Positions 26,501 through 36,904 of a stretch of 60,569 nt of DNA are shown piece after piece. Position numbers and translations under genes: made by a program. Location: positions 2,018,993-2,079,561 of the forward strand of contig FN649746.1 in assembly GCA_000310025.1 (NCBI GenBank). The letters are read 5' to 3'. This DNA is from Ectocarpus siliculosus (Eukaryota > Sar > Phaeophyceae > Ectocarpales > Ectocarpaceae). Positions within the stretch are counted from its first letter, which is position 1, and each line of letters starts with the position of its first letter. Under the pieces are notes generated by a model. The model did not search any database. It saw only the letters and a program-made list of their open reading frames with translations, and was not told the origin of the DNA.

Positions 26501-29500
26501 TAGTTAAGTTGGGTCCTATTGGCGCTGAACCACGTGTTGTGTTTTTTCGTGCGGTACAGTATCTTGAGGATGTGGGCCGAGATGCAATGGGTCCTTTGGG
26601 GCTGTATCAGGTGACATTTATCTTTTTGTTTTGCCTGCGATATCTGGACTATCGATTGGGTTGGGTGGAGTTGGTGGTGAGACTCGGCCCGTCAATTGGC
26701 TGTTTTGGTGGGTTAACGTGCGGGTGGGTATGCGTCGGGACACGTGAGGTGGGATGGCAATGGGTGGAAAGAACGCCTTTTATTTTCTCTCTGCCTGTGG
26801 GTTTTGTGTGTGTTTCATGTGTGTCCAGATGCTGATTTTTTTTTCTGTGATTTTTTGTTGCCACAACGAAAGGTAGGAATGCTCACACGCTTGCCTGTGA
26901 ATGCGTCACGAAATCGCTTTGTTTTTTTCAGGAGTGCGCGCGACGAGGAAACGTCTAGCATGTCGGCCTCTCTGCAGCGGACGATGAGCAGCCTGGAGGA
27001 CAAGGAGGCGGGGTTGCAGCAGGCGCTGCAGGACACGAGGGTGGCGGAATCAAAGCTTGCTCAGGTTTGTGGGGTGTTGCGGTAGCCACCTACAGAACGC
27101 CACCGCTTCAGGACTTAGCGGTTAAGAAACTTGAGCCTGAACCTGTTCCAAAATATACGTAGGAACTTGTCCATCGGAGCATGTGCTCAGTAAGGAAACC
27201 TACTTGCTCACTAAAACCTATATTGTCGCCGTAGGGGTAGTCTACTTTAACCCCAAGCAGGTTGCAATATGCGAAACGAGCCTCGGGCAAAGTGAGAGGT
27301 TCTCAAGTGGTGCCGCGTTCTGTATTGGTTGGTCGCATGCCCCTGCTGTGTCTTTGTCGAAGGGCGCCCGGCAGGTTGTCGTCGGTAGAGAGGGGTCTTA
27401 ACGACGTTGGCACCCCAAACGTACTGACTCAAGTGTAGTGCTTGAAGTATAATAGGACTTTTTGGTCGTTTTTCGGGGCTACTGTTGGTAAGGTTAGACG
27501 TGGTCCGAGAGGTCTGCTTCTGATTGGCGAAGCGTTGTGATCTACTCGTTGGCTTTTGGGCTTGGGGTTGTCGCTGGTGTGGTTATTGTGCTGGTGTAGA
27601 CCGGCGGTGTGCTGGGACGCTGCCGTGCCTTGCTTGCTGGGAGGCTTTAGCTTCTGTCTGCTGAGGGAAGCACGCAGACAGTTGTTCAGTTTTTGCGGTC
27701 ACGCTAGTGCCTCGCATCCGTTGTGCGGCTGTCTGCTGTTTGGTGGGGTCTGTCTCTGTTGTTTCGTGTTTTTCTCATTACCGGTGTCACCGTTCGGTGA
27801 TTGTACCTCTGGTGAATGTTTGTGTTGCCGGCCTCCCGCGGACAAGCAGTGCTGTTGGCGGTGGACCGCTGTTTCTCTCCCTCTCGCTTGACACTGCTCT
27901 CGACGGTGGTCTTCGTTTGTCTTGAGCAAGATAAAACTTTTCTGGTCAACGCCCTTGTTTTTTTTTTTTCCGACATTTTCTGGTCGCTGGTTCTTGTGAT
28001 ACGTTGAGTAAACACTTTTCCCATCGCTGCCTGTTTTTTGTCGTGAAGAAACTACTGTGTCTGTTCGCTGCTGCCTGTTGTTTTATCTCGAGTCATCAAT
28101 TTCTGCTCGTTGTCTGTCGCTAGACACGAGTTGTCCCCCTCGCTGCTGCTGCTGCCTCAGGCACGTCCAACACATGCCCCGTTCTTGTAAGGATTGTCTC
28201 GAACGGCTTCGTATTCTTGTTGTTATAGAAGTACGTTTTTTTGTATGTAGTTGGTGTCCGTTTTACCACATGGTCAAAATTGTGCCCTTGTTCCGCAGGA
28301 GAGCAAGGCGAGGGCGGAGAAGGAGTTCGAGCTTCGTCAGATGGAGGACGAGCTCGACATTGCCAAGGCCAAGGCCTCCCAGCTCACAAAGGTAGATTTC
28401 GTCTGCTTTGTCTCAGTGACAGTGGTGTGTGGGGTTTGTCGGATGATGTGGGTCCGGACCCGATGGAGAGACTTGTGTTGGGGATGTCATTCGTTGCGAT
28501 TGGTTCGTACTGGTGTGCGGGCCTCTCCCTCTCCCTCTCGATGCCACGTACAGGCAGTACATCAGAAAATGTTTAGTTGTTTCGCTTGGCGCTATTGTAT
28601 TTTAGTAACTTGCCTTTGACCAAGGAAACTTTCAACACCGTTTATGTTTTGTTTTTGGGTGTGTGGATATTGTGGTGATGCACTGGGTATATTGGTCATG
28701 GCGTGTTTTTGGGCGAAGCCAACACGACAGCAACAATACCTCTCGCTGCCCAGCAACCCCCATCCACACGTGCTTCCTCCCTCGTTGCCCCCTTCCCCTC
28801 CTCCGCCCCCCCCACGGGCTTGATCTGAAAGATGGAAGCTACGGTTGAGAAGTACAAGCGGCGATTGGAGGACATGGCGGAGCTGCGCCAGCAGGTGAAG
28901 GAGCTGGACGACCTCAACTCCAAGTACCTCGACCAGATGCTCAAGCTCGAGAGCACGGCGAAGACGATCCCCACGCTGACGATGAAGATCGAGCAGTACA
29001 AGGACCAGGTGTGGAAAACCCTCCACCCAAGCGTCAACCAAGAACAAAAGAGTGGGACGTTGATCTTGACGCATGCCACGTTCTGTGTGCGCGTGGTTCA
29101 GATGCTTTGTGCGTGTGTTTCTTCGATTGGGTAGCATCGACCGCCTTAACCCGCTGACCGTTGAAAACTCGTCAGCGTTAACGGAGTATTGTGTGTTTGT
29201 CTTGGCATCGACCGCGCTTAGCCGGCTCGCCAATGAAAATTTCGCCAGCCCCAAACGTGCATGGGTCTTCCATGTGAATTAACATCGACCTCTCTACACC
29301 GTCTGAACAATGGCAATACGCCATTCTCATATACAGCGGTGGCTCCGAAGTAGTAAGAGGGTGACGTGAGAAAGGCCCTCGACTCTCTTGTATAGGACCC
29401 CTTTCTACCGGAATAAGAGGGTACTCAACTATAGAGGATCGAGTACGTGGCAACCGATTTCGACCCGCTTATGTCGGAGCAACGACTGCTGTAGCGGGAT

Positions 29501-32500
29501 AAAAAAAAACGCATTCACGCTTTCTACTGAAAGGGCTCCTGTGTGCGGACTTAAAACCTGTGTGGAGCAGGCGGTAGGGCTGGAGCGGCAGAACTTCGAG
29601 GCTTCCTCGGCGGTGGTGGTGAAAGAGACAGAGGTGCAGAGGTTGAGAGAAGAGCTGGAGGCGGCGTTGCAGGCGAAGATGTTCTTCGAGGACGAGCTGA
29701 TCGCCCTCCGAGACCAGAACAAGGCACACGCCGATGCCGCGGAGGAGGACCCCTCGAAGGGCAACCAGAGAGATCTATTCGAAGGTAGGTGCACACGTGT
29801 TGGTTGTTTCCTTTGTGTTTTGCGGGGTTTATTTGTCGGCAGTGACGGCGCTAACCGGTTGACCAAATGAAAATGTTACCTCTCTAAGGGCAACCATAGA
29901 GATGTATTCGAGTGTGTTATGTTGTTTTCGCGTGCTTCGGTGAGTGGCATCGGCCGCGGTATCCGACTGGCCAATGAAGAGAGGAAGGGCAACCATAAAT
30001 ATATTTTCGAAGGTGTGTGTGTTGCTTGTGTTTCTGTCGGCATAGATGTGGGTGTGGGTAAGCGTTTCTTTAACGTCCTCAGTCTTGTTTCGCGAGACGA
30101 CGCGAGCACGACTTCTACGTCGGTCGTCAGTATGGAAGAATCCCGATGAATTATCGGAACAGAACAACCAAATTACAGAACCCGGTTGCCGCAGGTGGCA
30201 TGTTGTGGAACCAACGGTATACTCTATGATCGGTTCTCGATTTTCGTTTTGCGATTTTGGAGTGGTTTTTCCAGCGGCAAGACTCGCACTAAGCCGCTGC
30301 TACCCTCTCTCCCCTCACCCCCCCCATCTCTCGCTGTCCCTTGCTTCCCTAATCTCTCGTGCGATTTTTTTGGCATATACACCAGGGGCAGCTAACCGCG
30401 CAGAGCTACGGGAGCAAGTGGCACGAAAGGATCGAGAGATCGCCCTGCTAAAGGCGCAGGTGGCGGAGGGTGGCGGCCAAGACGGAGAGGGGGGTTCAAG
30501 GCTGGAAGTGCTCGAGGTAAGATGTATGTCGCCGCATGCTGAAACGGGACCCAGCGTTACTACGCACGTTCGGAGAGAGGGTTTTCGATGCTTTTATATG
30601 TGTCGTGTCAAAGGTTTGCGTCGCCCCGGAAACCCGCCAATAGTGCTGCTGCATGCCGGAATACGGTACGCAATACGGTACGGAATACGGTACGGAACAC
30701 GGTACGGGTCAACAAACACCTCGCCCCGCAAGCGAAGAGGAAGGTCGGCAGCAGTACGTGCAAATGCACATCTCTAACCTGCCGTCTTTATGGGCGCGCG
30801 CGTATGTCTGCTGCGCCCCTTGCCGTTGTTGCCCCGTCGCATTATTTGTTTTTGTTCTTGGTGGGTAACGTGACGTGACAGTCGCAACTGGAGGACGCCC
30901 TCCGCGTTAAGGACGAGCGATCAGCGGAGGCGTTGGCGGCGAAGAGGAACGCCGCGGATCTCGAGCAAAAGGTGTGTTGTGCGGCCATAAGATATGAGGC
31001 ATGTGGCATCGACCGAGCTGTCCGGCTGACCAGATCTCGAGCAATAGTTTGTGTGTGGGCGTAAGATGTGGGCTACTGGCATGTGGCGTCGACCGCGCTA
31101 TCAGGATGGCCAGAACTCAAGCACAAGTTGTGTGCTGGCGTAAGATACGACTCTTCTGTGAGCTGCGTGGCATCGACCGCTCTGCTCGGCTGGCCAACCA
31201 AGGGACGACATTCGTCTCGACGGGCGCCATCAACCGTGCTGGTGCTGTGTCCTGTGTGGCTGTCATCCCCCTTTTCGTCGGGTTATGTGTGCCTGTAGTC
31301 GTGTTGTCGGGCGCACAAGTCGGGGGTCACACGAGAGAACGACCACACCGGAGTGTGTCTTGTCCGGTTTTTCTCCATGGTCGTTCTGCGGTGCATGCCT
31401 TTTTGTGTTTTGCTATGTAGAAGGATCAAGCGGTTTCTTTCCCTTGTGGGCCTTGAGTTCGAAGCGTGCGCCTGCACGAATTTTAGCGGAAGCTGTCCGC
31501 TTTTGTTTTGGACACCGGCGTGGGAAAATATTCCCGCCTGGTGTGATCTGCTTGCAGCGAAAGAGATTTGAGTAGCCGCAGTCGTTCCCAGCGGGGGGGG
31601 CAGCCGTGTGACACCGAGGTACGTACACCACCCCGACAGCGCTGTCATTGTCCGCGTATCCCCCATCTCTGTCCGTCTCCGCAGAACAACAAGCTGGAGC
31701 AGTTGGTGTCGGAAATGAAGGGGGCGCCGCAGAGCGCAGCACAGGTGGGTTTTGTGGGTGTGGAGGTTGCGTAGGAGGAGAGTGGAACCTCCGATGAGCC
31801 GCCGCTTTCGTTTTGGTCGTGTATGCGGCGTGGCGTTCATATCATTATGACGTTACCGACCGCGCTTGCGGTTGATTTCACAAGTCCCGCTTCGGTTTTG
31901 CGTTTGATTTGTTGTTGGTGGTGGTGGTGGTAGCGTTGTGGTCGTGTTAGTTGTCCGTGAACTGGTGGGGGGTTCTTGCACGCTGTCGGCCGTTGCCGTC
32001 GTTGCCGGTTGCCCCTGAACCCTGCGTTTGCACGCTCTCTTGCCTCTTCTCAGTTGTCCGAAAAGTCTTCCGCCAAGACACAATTCTTCCCGGTACTGCT
32101 GTGTCCTGCATTTACATCCACGCGTTTGTCACATCTGGGTAGAGCAAGAAGTCTTCCGCCAAGAATATTACCACCAGCAATCAACGAAACACCAACAGCA
32201 TACATTTTTCCCCGATACTACTGCTCCCTGCGTTTTGCCACGTCTCGGTACATAGGCCGAGAAGTCTTCGGCGAAGATCCAGAGCATGAAGGAGGAGATG
32301 GACAGGCTGAGGGTCCTGGCGGACGATCGCGAGCGGCTGAGTATGACCGCACAGAGCATGGAGGACCGTCTCAAGGAGCGGGAGACGCAGGTACGATATT
32401 GTCAACTACCAATTGTATCAAGCCCTCTATATGTAGCGATGAAGTTTTCGCTTTCATACCTAACCAGTAGATGCTCGTCTTCCTGCTTCCTGGTTTCTTA

Positions 32501-34266
32501 GATCAGGTACGCTGGTTGGTTTGTTCCGCGTTTATGCCAAGAATGAGTGGAAGGAAATCCAGCTACAATGAAACCAGTGCCCTTCTGAACAATATGCCAG
32601 ATGGACCAATTTTCTCATGGCGCCAGGCTTCATTATACTCAACAATATGCCCAGTACCAACCGGTTTTTCTCCCACTCACTATATAGACTTCAGCACATC
32701 CCCTTAGACTTCTGTGGTGTTATCTCGAACGGCTAGCCTTTCGGTGATGTTGTATGCATTTGTCCTAAGAACACGACCGAAGAAACGCGAGACTCAAATG
32801 CAAAAGACTTTCAACACATCCCCTTCGACTGTCAGATCGTCATCTCGAACGGCTAGCCTTTCACAGTGATTTTGTATGAATTTGTTGAAAAATTACGGCC
32901 GAAGAAACACGAGGCTCACTGCAAAGGCTTTCAACACACCCCCTTCCACTTCTGTGGAGTTACCTCGAAGCTGGTTGTCTCTCTGTGTACGCTACCCAAA
33001 ACCAAAAAGACATAAAAGAACAAATGACACACCCCGTCCTCACTTTTTATGGTCGATTTTGGTTGATTTTCTTGCACGGGGCGAAACGCCACTCCAACGC
33101 ACAACAACTCCCCCAGGTGAACAACCTCCAGACGGACAAGGAGAAGCTGGAGTCGTACACGAAGAAGACGCTGCACAAGTTCCAGGACAAGTACATGGTG
33201 GCCATCTCGCACTGCAAGGCGCAGATCGCCGAGAAGAACGAGAAGATAGACTACCTCGAGGTGCGGTTCGCACGTCCGCAAGTGCAGTCGTATTGAGTGC
33301 AACTTTTTTTGTCAGGGGCATGGGGCCCCGCAGAATAGTGACGCAATACTTATAGCGGGGTATGATTTCGAGGGCATGTTTTGCAGAGGCATGGCGCCCC
33401 GCAATGATAACGCAATGATGAAAAGGGGGTACATTTTTCAGTTTGAGAGTGTCATGGTGCCCCGCAGAATGACAAGACAAAAACAAAGGGGGCAACAACA
33501 AAGAAGGTTTTTGTTCGGGCGCTTTTCGTGGAAGAAACCCCCTGAGCGTCCTTGGAGCAGGGGTGGCTCTACGGGATGTCCGTTGCAGTTTGTGGTGCCG
33601 GTATGTTATGTTTTGATGACACGTCAACGAGGCCTGCCCGATGTCTTTGGCGGCTTCTGTTCTGAGGACCTCTCCGTCATGTTGGCGTTAATTTTGCGGC
33701 TGGTTTCTATCTGTGGCGTGCAGAGCAAGATATCGCAGGACAAGGCGGCCTCTAAGCGGGAGGAGAGGCTGCTCATGTCCTCCGTCTACGAGCTGGGTAT
33801 GGACATCATCGAGAGACAGCTCAAGTCATCGGTGAGGGTCACGAGTTTTTGCGCCAGATGGAACAACGAGTGTTGTGTCAAGGAGTCGCCATGGTCGTCG
33901 TCCTCGTCCCCCCTTGCTTGCGGTAATTGCCCGTCGAGACCGTATTTTTGAGCTCGGCGGTTTGAGTTGTTTTTGCCTTCCCTAGCGATTCAGTTGCTTC
34001 TCGAGACCCTTATCGTAAGCTCGGCAGTTGCTTTTGTCCTTGCTTTCCCCTTGAGCAAGCGTAGCGACGTGCCGTGTCTTTCCGTAAGGGCAGCTAGCTC
34101 TGCTTGTGTGTGGATGTGTGCCGACACACTCGACTGATGGACCGCGCGTGCGTCTCTGCTTCCCCAGGTTTCGGACCAGATCCGCGGGGCAGACTCGGCG
34201 CCAGGCTCGTCTTGGATGCAGAGGAAGCGGGCAGAGGTCAAGAAGGCGAACCCTGTGGCGCTCTGA
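20545..34266 (+). CDS. HOOK: HOOK-family dynein adaptor (N-terminal HOOK/CH domain plus coiled coil)
   Basis: Sixteen exons are assigned: 20545-20577, 22326-22411, 23231-23312, 24859-25131, 26168-26280, 26932-27064, 28299-28391, 28832-29008, 29571-29784, 30386-30516, 30882-30971, 31685-31744, 32256-32390, 33117-33260, 33724-33831, 34168-34266. They supply 656 codons; human HOOKs are about 720. The micro first exon encodes 11 residues ending EW and joins VNTFELSSRCSSLSDLADG, then APGLFDPSAIKRDVGDNW and LKLNNLKK, the hallmark HOOK N-terminal domain that binds dynein light intermediate chain. Exon 24859 (EGQEAMQQVVQDAM) matches the conserved end of that domain. MEATVEKYKRRLEDMAELRQ is diagnostic HOOK coiled coil, and REERLLMSSVYELGMDI is the C-terminal cargo/FHIP-binding segment. 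The part of the domain between 23312 and 24859 is missing: at least one exon lies in or near the gap at 24301-24400, perhaps preceded by a 17-nt micro-exon around 24092-24108. HOOK links dynein-dynactin to endosomes. Confidence 0.92.
20771..20790. repeat. Poly-C tract in HOOK intron 1
   Basis: A run of 20 C bases in the first HOOK intron. A second run of about 16 C lies at 24193-24208, just before the assembly gap; such tracts often stall sequencing. Confidence 0.95.
21750..21966 (+). mobile_element. MITE copy 1 (TA target site, long terminal inverted repeats)
   Basis: A 217-bp element in HOOK intron 1 begins CCGTATATGACACAAGATAA, ends with its reverse complement, and is flanked by TA on both sides (21748-21749 and 21967-21968). 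The inverted repeats extend about 45-50 bp inward to a GATTTTCAAAGCTCGA-type motif. The middle carries a short Arg-rich frame shared with copy 3 but no transposase. TA duplication and small size fit a non-autonomous Tc1/mariner-type element mobilised in trans. Its internal sequence is inverted relative to copies 2 and 3. Confidence 0.88.
22656..22712 (+). repeat. About 21-bp tandem repeat in HOOK intron 2
   Basis: Nearly three copies of a unit like AAGTCAGATACACAAGATCTT lie head to tail. Confidence 0.85.
23492..23622 (+). repeat. Degenerate GGTATGATAC tandem repeat in HOOK intron 3
   Basis: About a dozen imperfect copies of a 10-base unit (GGTATGATAC with variants such as GGTACGATAT and GGGAAGGTAT) lie in direct orientation. 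A related 12-bp repeat occurs at 30658. Confidence 0.85.
24301..24400. other. Assembly gap (100 N)
   Basis: Exactly 100 undetermined bases, probably a placeholder length. The gap falls where the middle of the HOOK N-terminal domain should be encoded, between exons 23231-23312 and 24859-25131. The flanks are C-rich and G-rich, which may explain the failed read-through. Confidence 0.98.
25611..25643 (-). repeat. Dispersed ~35-bp repeat (GCATCGACCGCG...CCGGCTGACCAAT type)
   Basis: On the minus strand this reads AGCATCGACGGCGTTAACCG and continues into GCTGACCAAT. It is the reverse-oriented member of a family found about seven times in the HOOK introns at 29.1-31.2 kb and twice at 44.2-44.4 kb. 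Confidence 0.6.
25815..26033 (-). mobile_element. MITE copy 2 (same family, more diverged)
   Basis: A 219-bp element in the HOOK intron between exons 24859-25131 and 26168-26280, flanked by TA (25813-25814 and 26034-26035). The ends are ACGTATACGACACAAG and its imperfect complement, and the middle aligns with copy 3 in the same orientation (ATGCATAAACGAAAC against ATGCATAAATGAAAC). Substitutions in both inverted repeats show it is the oldest of the three copies in this window. Confidence 0.85.
26281..26420 (+). repeat. Diverged GT-rich tandem repeat at start of a HOOK intron
   Basis: Three imperfect copies of a motif like GGTGGGTGTGGTTAGATTG begin exactly at the donor of the intron after exon 26168-26280. 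Later copies therefore recreate a GGTGGGTG donor-like site. Confidence 0.6.
29757..30070 (+). repeat. Junction-spanning tandem repeat, HOOK exon 29571-29784 and its intron
   Basis: The 3' end of the exon (AAGGGCAACCAGAGAGATCT, then ATTCGAAG|GTAGGT) recurs at 29886 (AAGGGCAACCATAGAGATGT) and 29986 (AAGGGCAACCATAAATATAT). Units are about 129, 100 and 85 bp. The third copy ends TTCGAAG|GTGTGT and so keeps a plausible donor. Each unit also carries one copy of the dispersed CATCGACCGC element. Confidence 0.82.
30658..30705 (+). repeat. 12-bp tandem repeat, four copies
   Basis: Four head-to-tail copies of GGAATACGGTAC, with one or two substitutions, in the HOOK intron after exon 30386-30516. Confidence 0.92.
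30957..31198 (+). repeat. Junction-spanning tandem repeat, HOOK exon 30882-30971 and its intron
   Basis: Three units of about 76, 80 and 86 bp start at 30957, 31033 and 31113. Unit 1 covers the exon end GATCTCGAGCAAAAG|GTGTGT; unit 2 starts GATCTCGAGCAATAGTTTGT and unit 3 GAACTCAAGCACAAGTTGTG. All continue through a GCGTAAGAT-like segment to the dispersed GGC(A/G)TCGACCG element. Only unit 1 keeps a good donor. Confidence 0.85.
32057..32275 (+). repeat. Junction-spanning tandem repeat, acceptor side of HOOK exon 32256-32390
   Basis: The exon start (CATAG|GCCGAGAAGTCTTCGG, then CGAAGA) has two upstream look-alikes, each after an AG: TTGTCCGAAAAGTCTTCCGC near 32055 and AGCAAGAAGTCTTCCGCCAA near 32143. 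The stretches between them also align (TACTGCTGTGTCCTGC against TACTACTGCTCCCTGC). Duplication of the acceptor plus the first coding bases left two possible decoy acceptors, each encoding a KSSAK-like peptide. Confidence 0.8.
32689..32985 (+). repeat. ~120-bp tandem repeat in a HOOK intron
   Basis: Two and a half copies begin at 32689, 32810 and 32928 (CTTCAGCACATCCCCTT, CTTTCAACACATCCCCTTCG, CTTTCAACACACCCCCTTCC). They share ATCTCGAACGGCTAGCCTTT and a CCGAAGAAAC(A/G)CGAG segment. Confidence 0.85.
33314..33480 (+). repeat. ~70-bp tandem repeat in a HOOK intron
   Basis: Three copies of a GGCATGGNGCCCCGCAGAAT-like core at about 33316, 33389 and 33451, each followed by an A-rich then G-rich stretch. 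Confidence 0.75.
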
Positions 34267-34676
34267 CTCTGACTTGCCGAGAAAAATCTCAATTCCAACA
34301 CGAGCAGGAAGACCTAACACGTAACACGTAAGACAAGATCCGATCCAAGAAGAGGAAGGTAGCTCAGGCTCACTCTCCGGATACGCGGAAGGTTATGAGA
34401 AACCTATTTGCTGCCTGTGCGCCACAAGGCATACGGTATCGGCTGGCGGCCCTTGCAAGCGGGGCCGAGAAGCGGGGGGCACCGCATGAGTGCTGCTATG
34501 TAGGGGGGTGTGCCAGTGTATGCATCGCCCAGATTTTTTTTTCTTTTTTTTTTGTAGCGCGGCCAAGGTTGTGATTGTATGCTCACTGGCCGAGATCGTG
34601 AGACTGGCGCGGCCCCCGCCGCAGGCGTGGGTCTGGAGTCCGCGGCGCTGGCGTTGGCCAACCCCCCTCCCCGCGT

Positions 34677-34870
34677 GTCTGCCTGGCGGGAGCTACTTAT
34701 TCAACACGCGTGACATGTTGCGGGTATTTCCTGAAGAGTTGTCTGCCTAGCAGGAGCTGGTACAGGGAGGGTTGAAACGCGTCAGGTGTTTTCCGAAGAG
34801 TTGTCTGCCTATGTAGGTAGGAGCTATTCGGGAGGCGCGAAACGTTTATACAGACTGTTCACCGAACGGT
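34677..34870 (+). repeat. ~63-bp tandem repeat downstream of HOOK
   Basis: Three imperfect copies start with GTCTGCCT at 34677, 34741 and 34803. Shared segments include GGAGCT, a GAAACGCGTCAGGTGTT-like stretch and TTTCC(T/G)GAAGAGTT. Confidence 0.8.
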
Positions 34871-36679
34871 TGGTCTGTTTCGTGGAAGCGATTGGAGAGG
34901 GCGTGAAACGTGCGAGTTTTCCTCCTGCCCTGTTGGGCAGGTCGGACCAAAGTTTGCTCCCGCAATCAGCAACATGTCTTCGACATGGCGTCTACGTCGG
35001 CCTGTGTACGATGACTCGCCTCTCCAACGACCGGGGCGGGGGGGGTAGCAATTGGCGGGCGGCGGGCGTGGTGGACGTATCTCGGAGTCGTACGCGTGTT
35101 CGTTCCCAACGTGCAAGTCGCAAGACAGGGAGTATAGTAGTAGTCAGGTGTTTTTGCCACGCTGTTGCCGGGGTGGGACGATTGGACGTGTACAGAATGG
35201 CCGAATGCGCGAGCAATACCGGTGGAGTTTGATGCACCGCGAGAAGTAGCGTAGGGTGCTGTTTCCTAGATCTTACTATCTTGCGCAGCCATTCGACCAC
35301 GTCGATGATTGGTCGAAGGGTCTCATTATCAACCGTTGTATGGGCTGGACGTTGCTGTGCGGGGTGTGCGGTCTTGCCCGCACCCCGCCGGGGGTCTAGC
35401 TATGATTTCCTTGTATTTCATGAACTATTGGGGGTAGACGTTCGAAAGTTTTTCCATGTGGCAGCTACATGGGCGATGACCTTTACATTCGCCCGTAAGT
35501 AGCACTTGTGAACAAGTGCAGCGTTCTTGTTTTCCACTGCTGGGGCAGCTGAGTATGGATATCCCACCGAATCTCTCGTCAGAGTCGTTGAGTGAAGAAT
35601 GTCCGAGCGGCCGATGCATGAAATAGACCAGACCAGGCCAACGAGAGCACCACCTTTGCATACGTCTTGGATAGATTTTCTCCCCTTTCCCGTCTTGCGT
35701 GTCTTGTATGAACAAATCATTGTGAGGAAGAACAGAGGAGATGCCTGGATAGTGCGCGAGTGGGCGCGGCAATGGGGGGTGATCTACGGCGGAATTTCCC
35801 ATGAACCTGCTGCTTGAAAACGACAGGAGGGTATATCTCTAGAAATGGCAGCGCCAGAGGATGATCCCGTCCCCTAGATTCGTCGTAAGAGAGGGGGCTG
35901 TGATGCGGGGGATACGTGTCGCTTGGCTTGATTGGCTGCCCCCATGGTATGCTCAACTGAGCAAGGTGAGGTGGTGTTCGCTTTTGGTGTTATACTTAAG
36001 CGGTGGTGATTCCGTGTTGCGGCATCACCACGTTCGGGTTTTATCGTGTTGGAAGTGCGCGACTGGCCGGTTCGGTTTGTTGTTTCTTGTTTTTTCCTCC
36101 CTCTTCGCCGGGTTGTTCCCGCATTTTTTATGTGTAAGGTAAACATCTGCGGGCCTTCGCAATTCGTAGGCTACCCTGGCCTCCGTTCTCATTATTTATT
36201 TGTGGTTTCATTGTTTCCTAAAGAGCCTTAAATAGCTGCTTTCTCTTGTTTTTTTGGGTGTCGATTCGGTTTTTTTTTTTCATGCTTGCCCTTGAAAATA
36301 GCGCCAAAGAAAGGGCCGAGCGCGGCATTGTTTTGAATCCCAGGTATAATTACTGGACTGCCATTGCTTCTTTCTTCGCTTGGCGGAGGATGTCTCGTGA
36401 CAACGTGTTACGCTGGCACCCTTGATTGCTCAGGGAACCTTGTATTTGAGAACGCCCTACGTACTCTTCGGCACGTGGAGGCACCGTAATAATGGTTCGG
36501 TTGTACCGATGGTGACAAGAAGACCCTTTACCTACGTGCCCGAAAGCTACATCTACAGTAGCAGTCCAAATACCAGAAATAACTGCTGACAGGAGGGAGC
36601 CGCCCATCACCATGACAACAGAACGAATGGAGCCGAACAGTTATTTAGTTTCTCCGCCCACTACTGTAGTCTAGGTAGA

Positions 36680-36904
36680 CTATTGTTTTTCATCCAACGA
36701 CGGATCCCACCAGTCAGTCAGCTTGAACCATACTGGTTGTGCTGGGTCGGCAGCGATTCCGATCTGAGGCAGTCTCCAGCTGCTAACGGCGTTGTGTGGC
36801 ACCAGCAACACAAGCGCCCCGAGTGGACCGTAGACTTCAAGGTACATTGGGGTGTCTAATTTTTCGAGGGGCTTGCACTCTTGCAAAGAGAAGCCTGGAC
36901 ACAC
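36680..36904 (-). other. Unidentified open frame, uncertain coding status
   Basis: A 74-codon frame on the minus strand reads with normal amino-acid composition through PMYLEVYGPLGALVLLVPHN and ends WFKLTDWWDPSLDEKQ. No upstream exon with a matching splice site was found and no family is recognised. It could be the last exon of a lost or lineage-specific gene, or chance. Confidence 0.2.
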
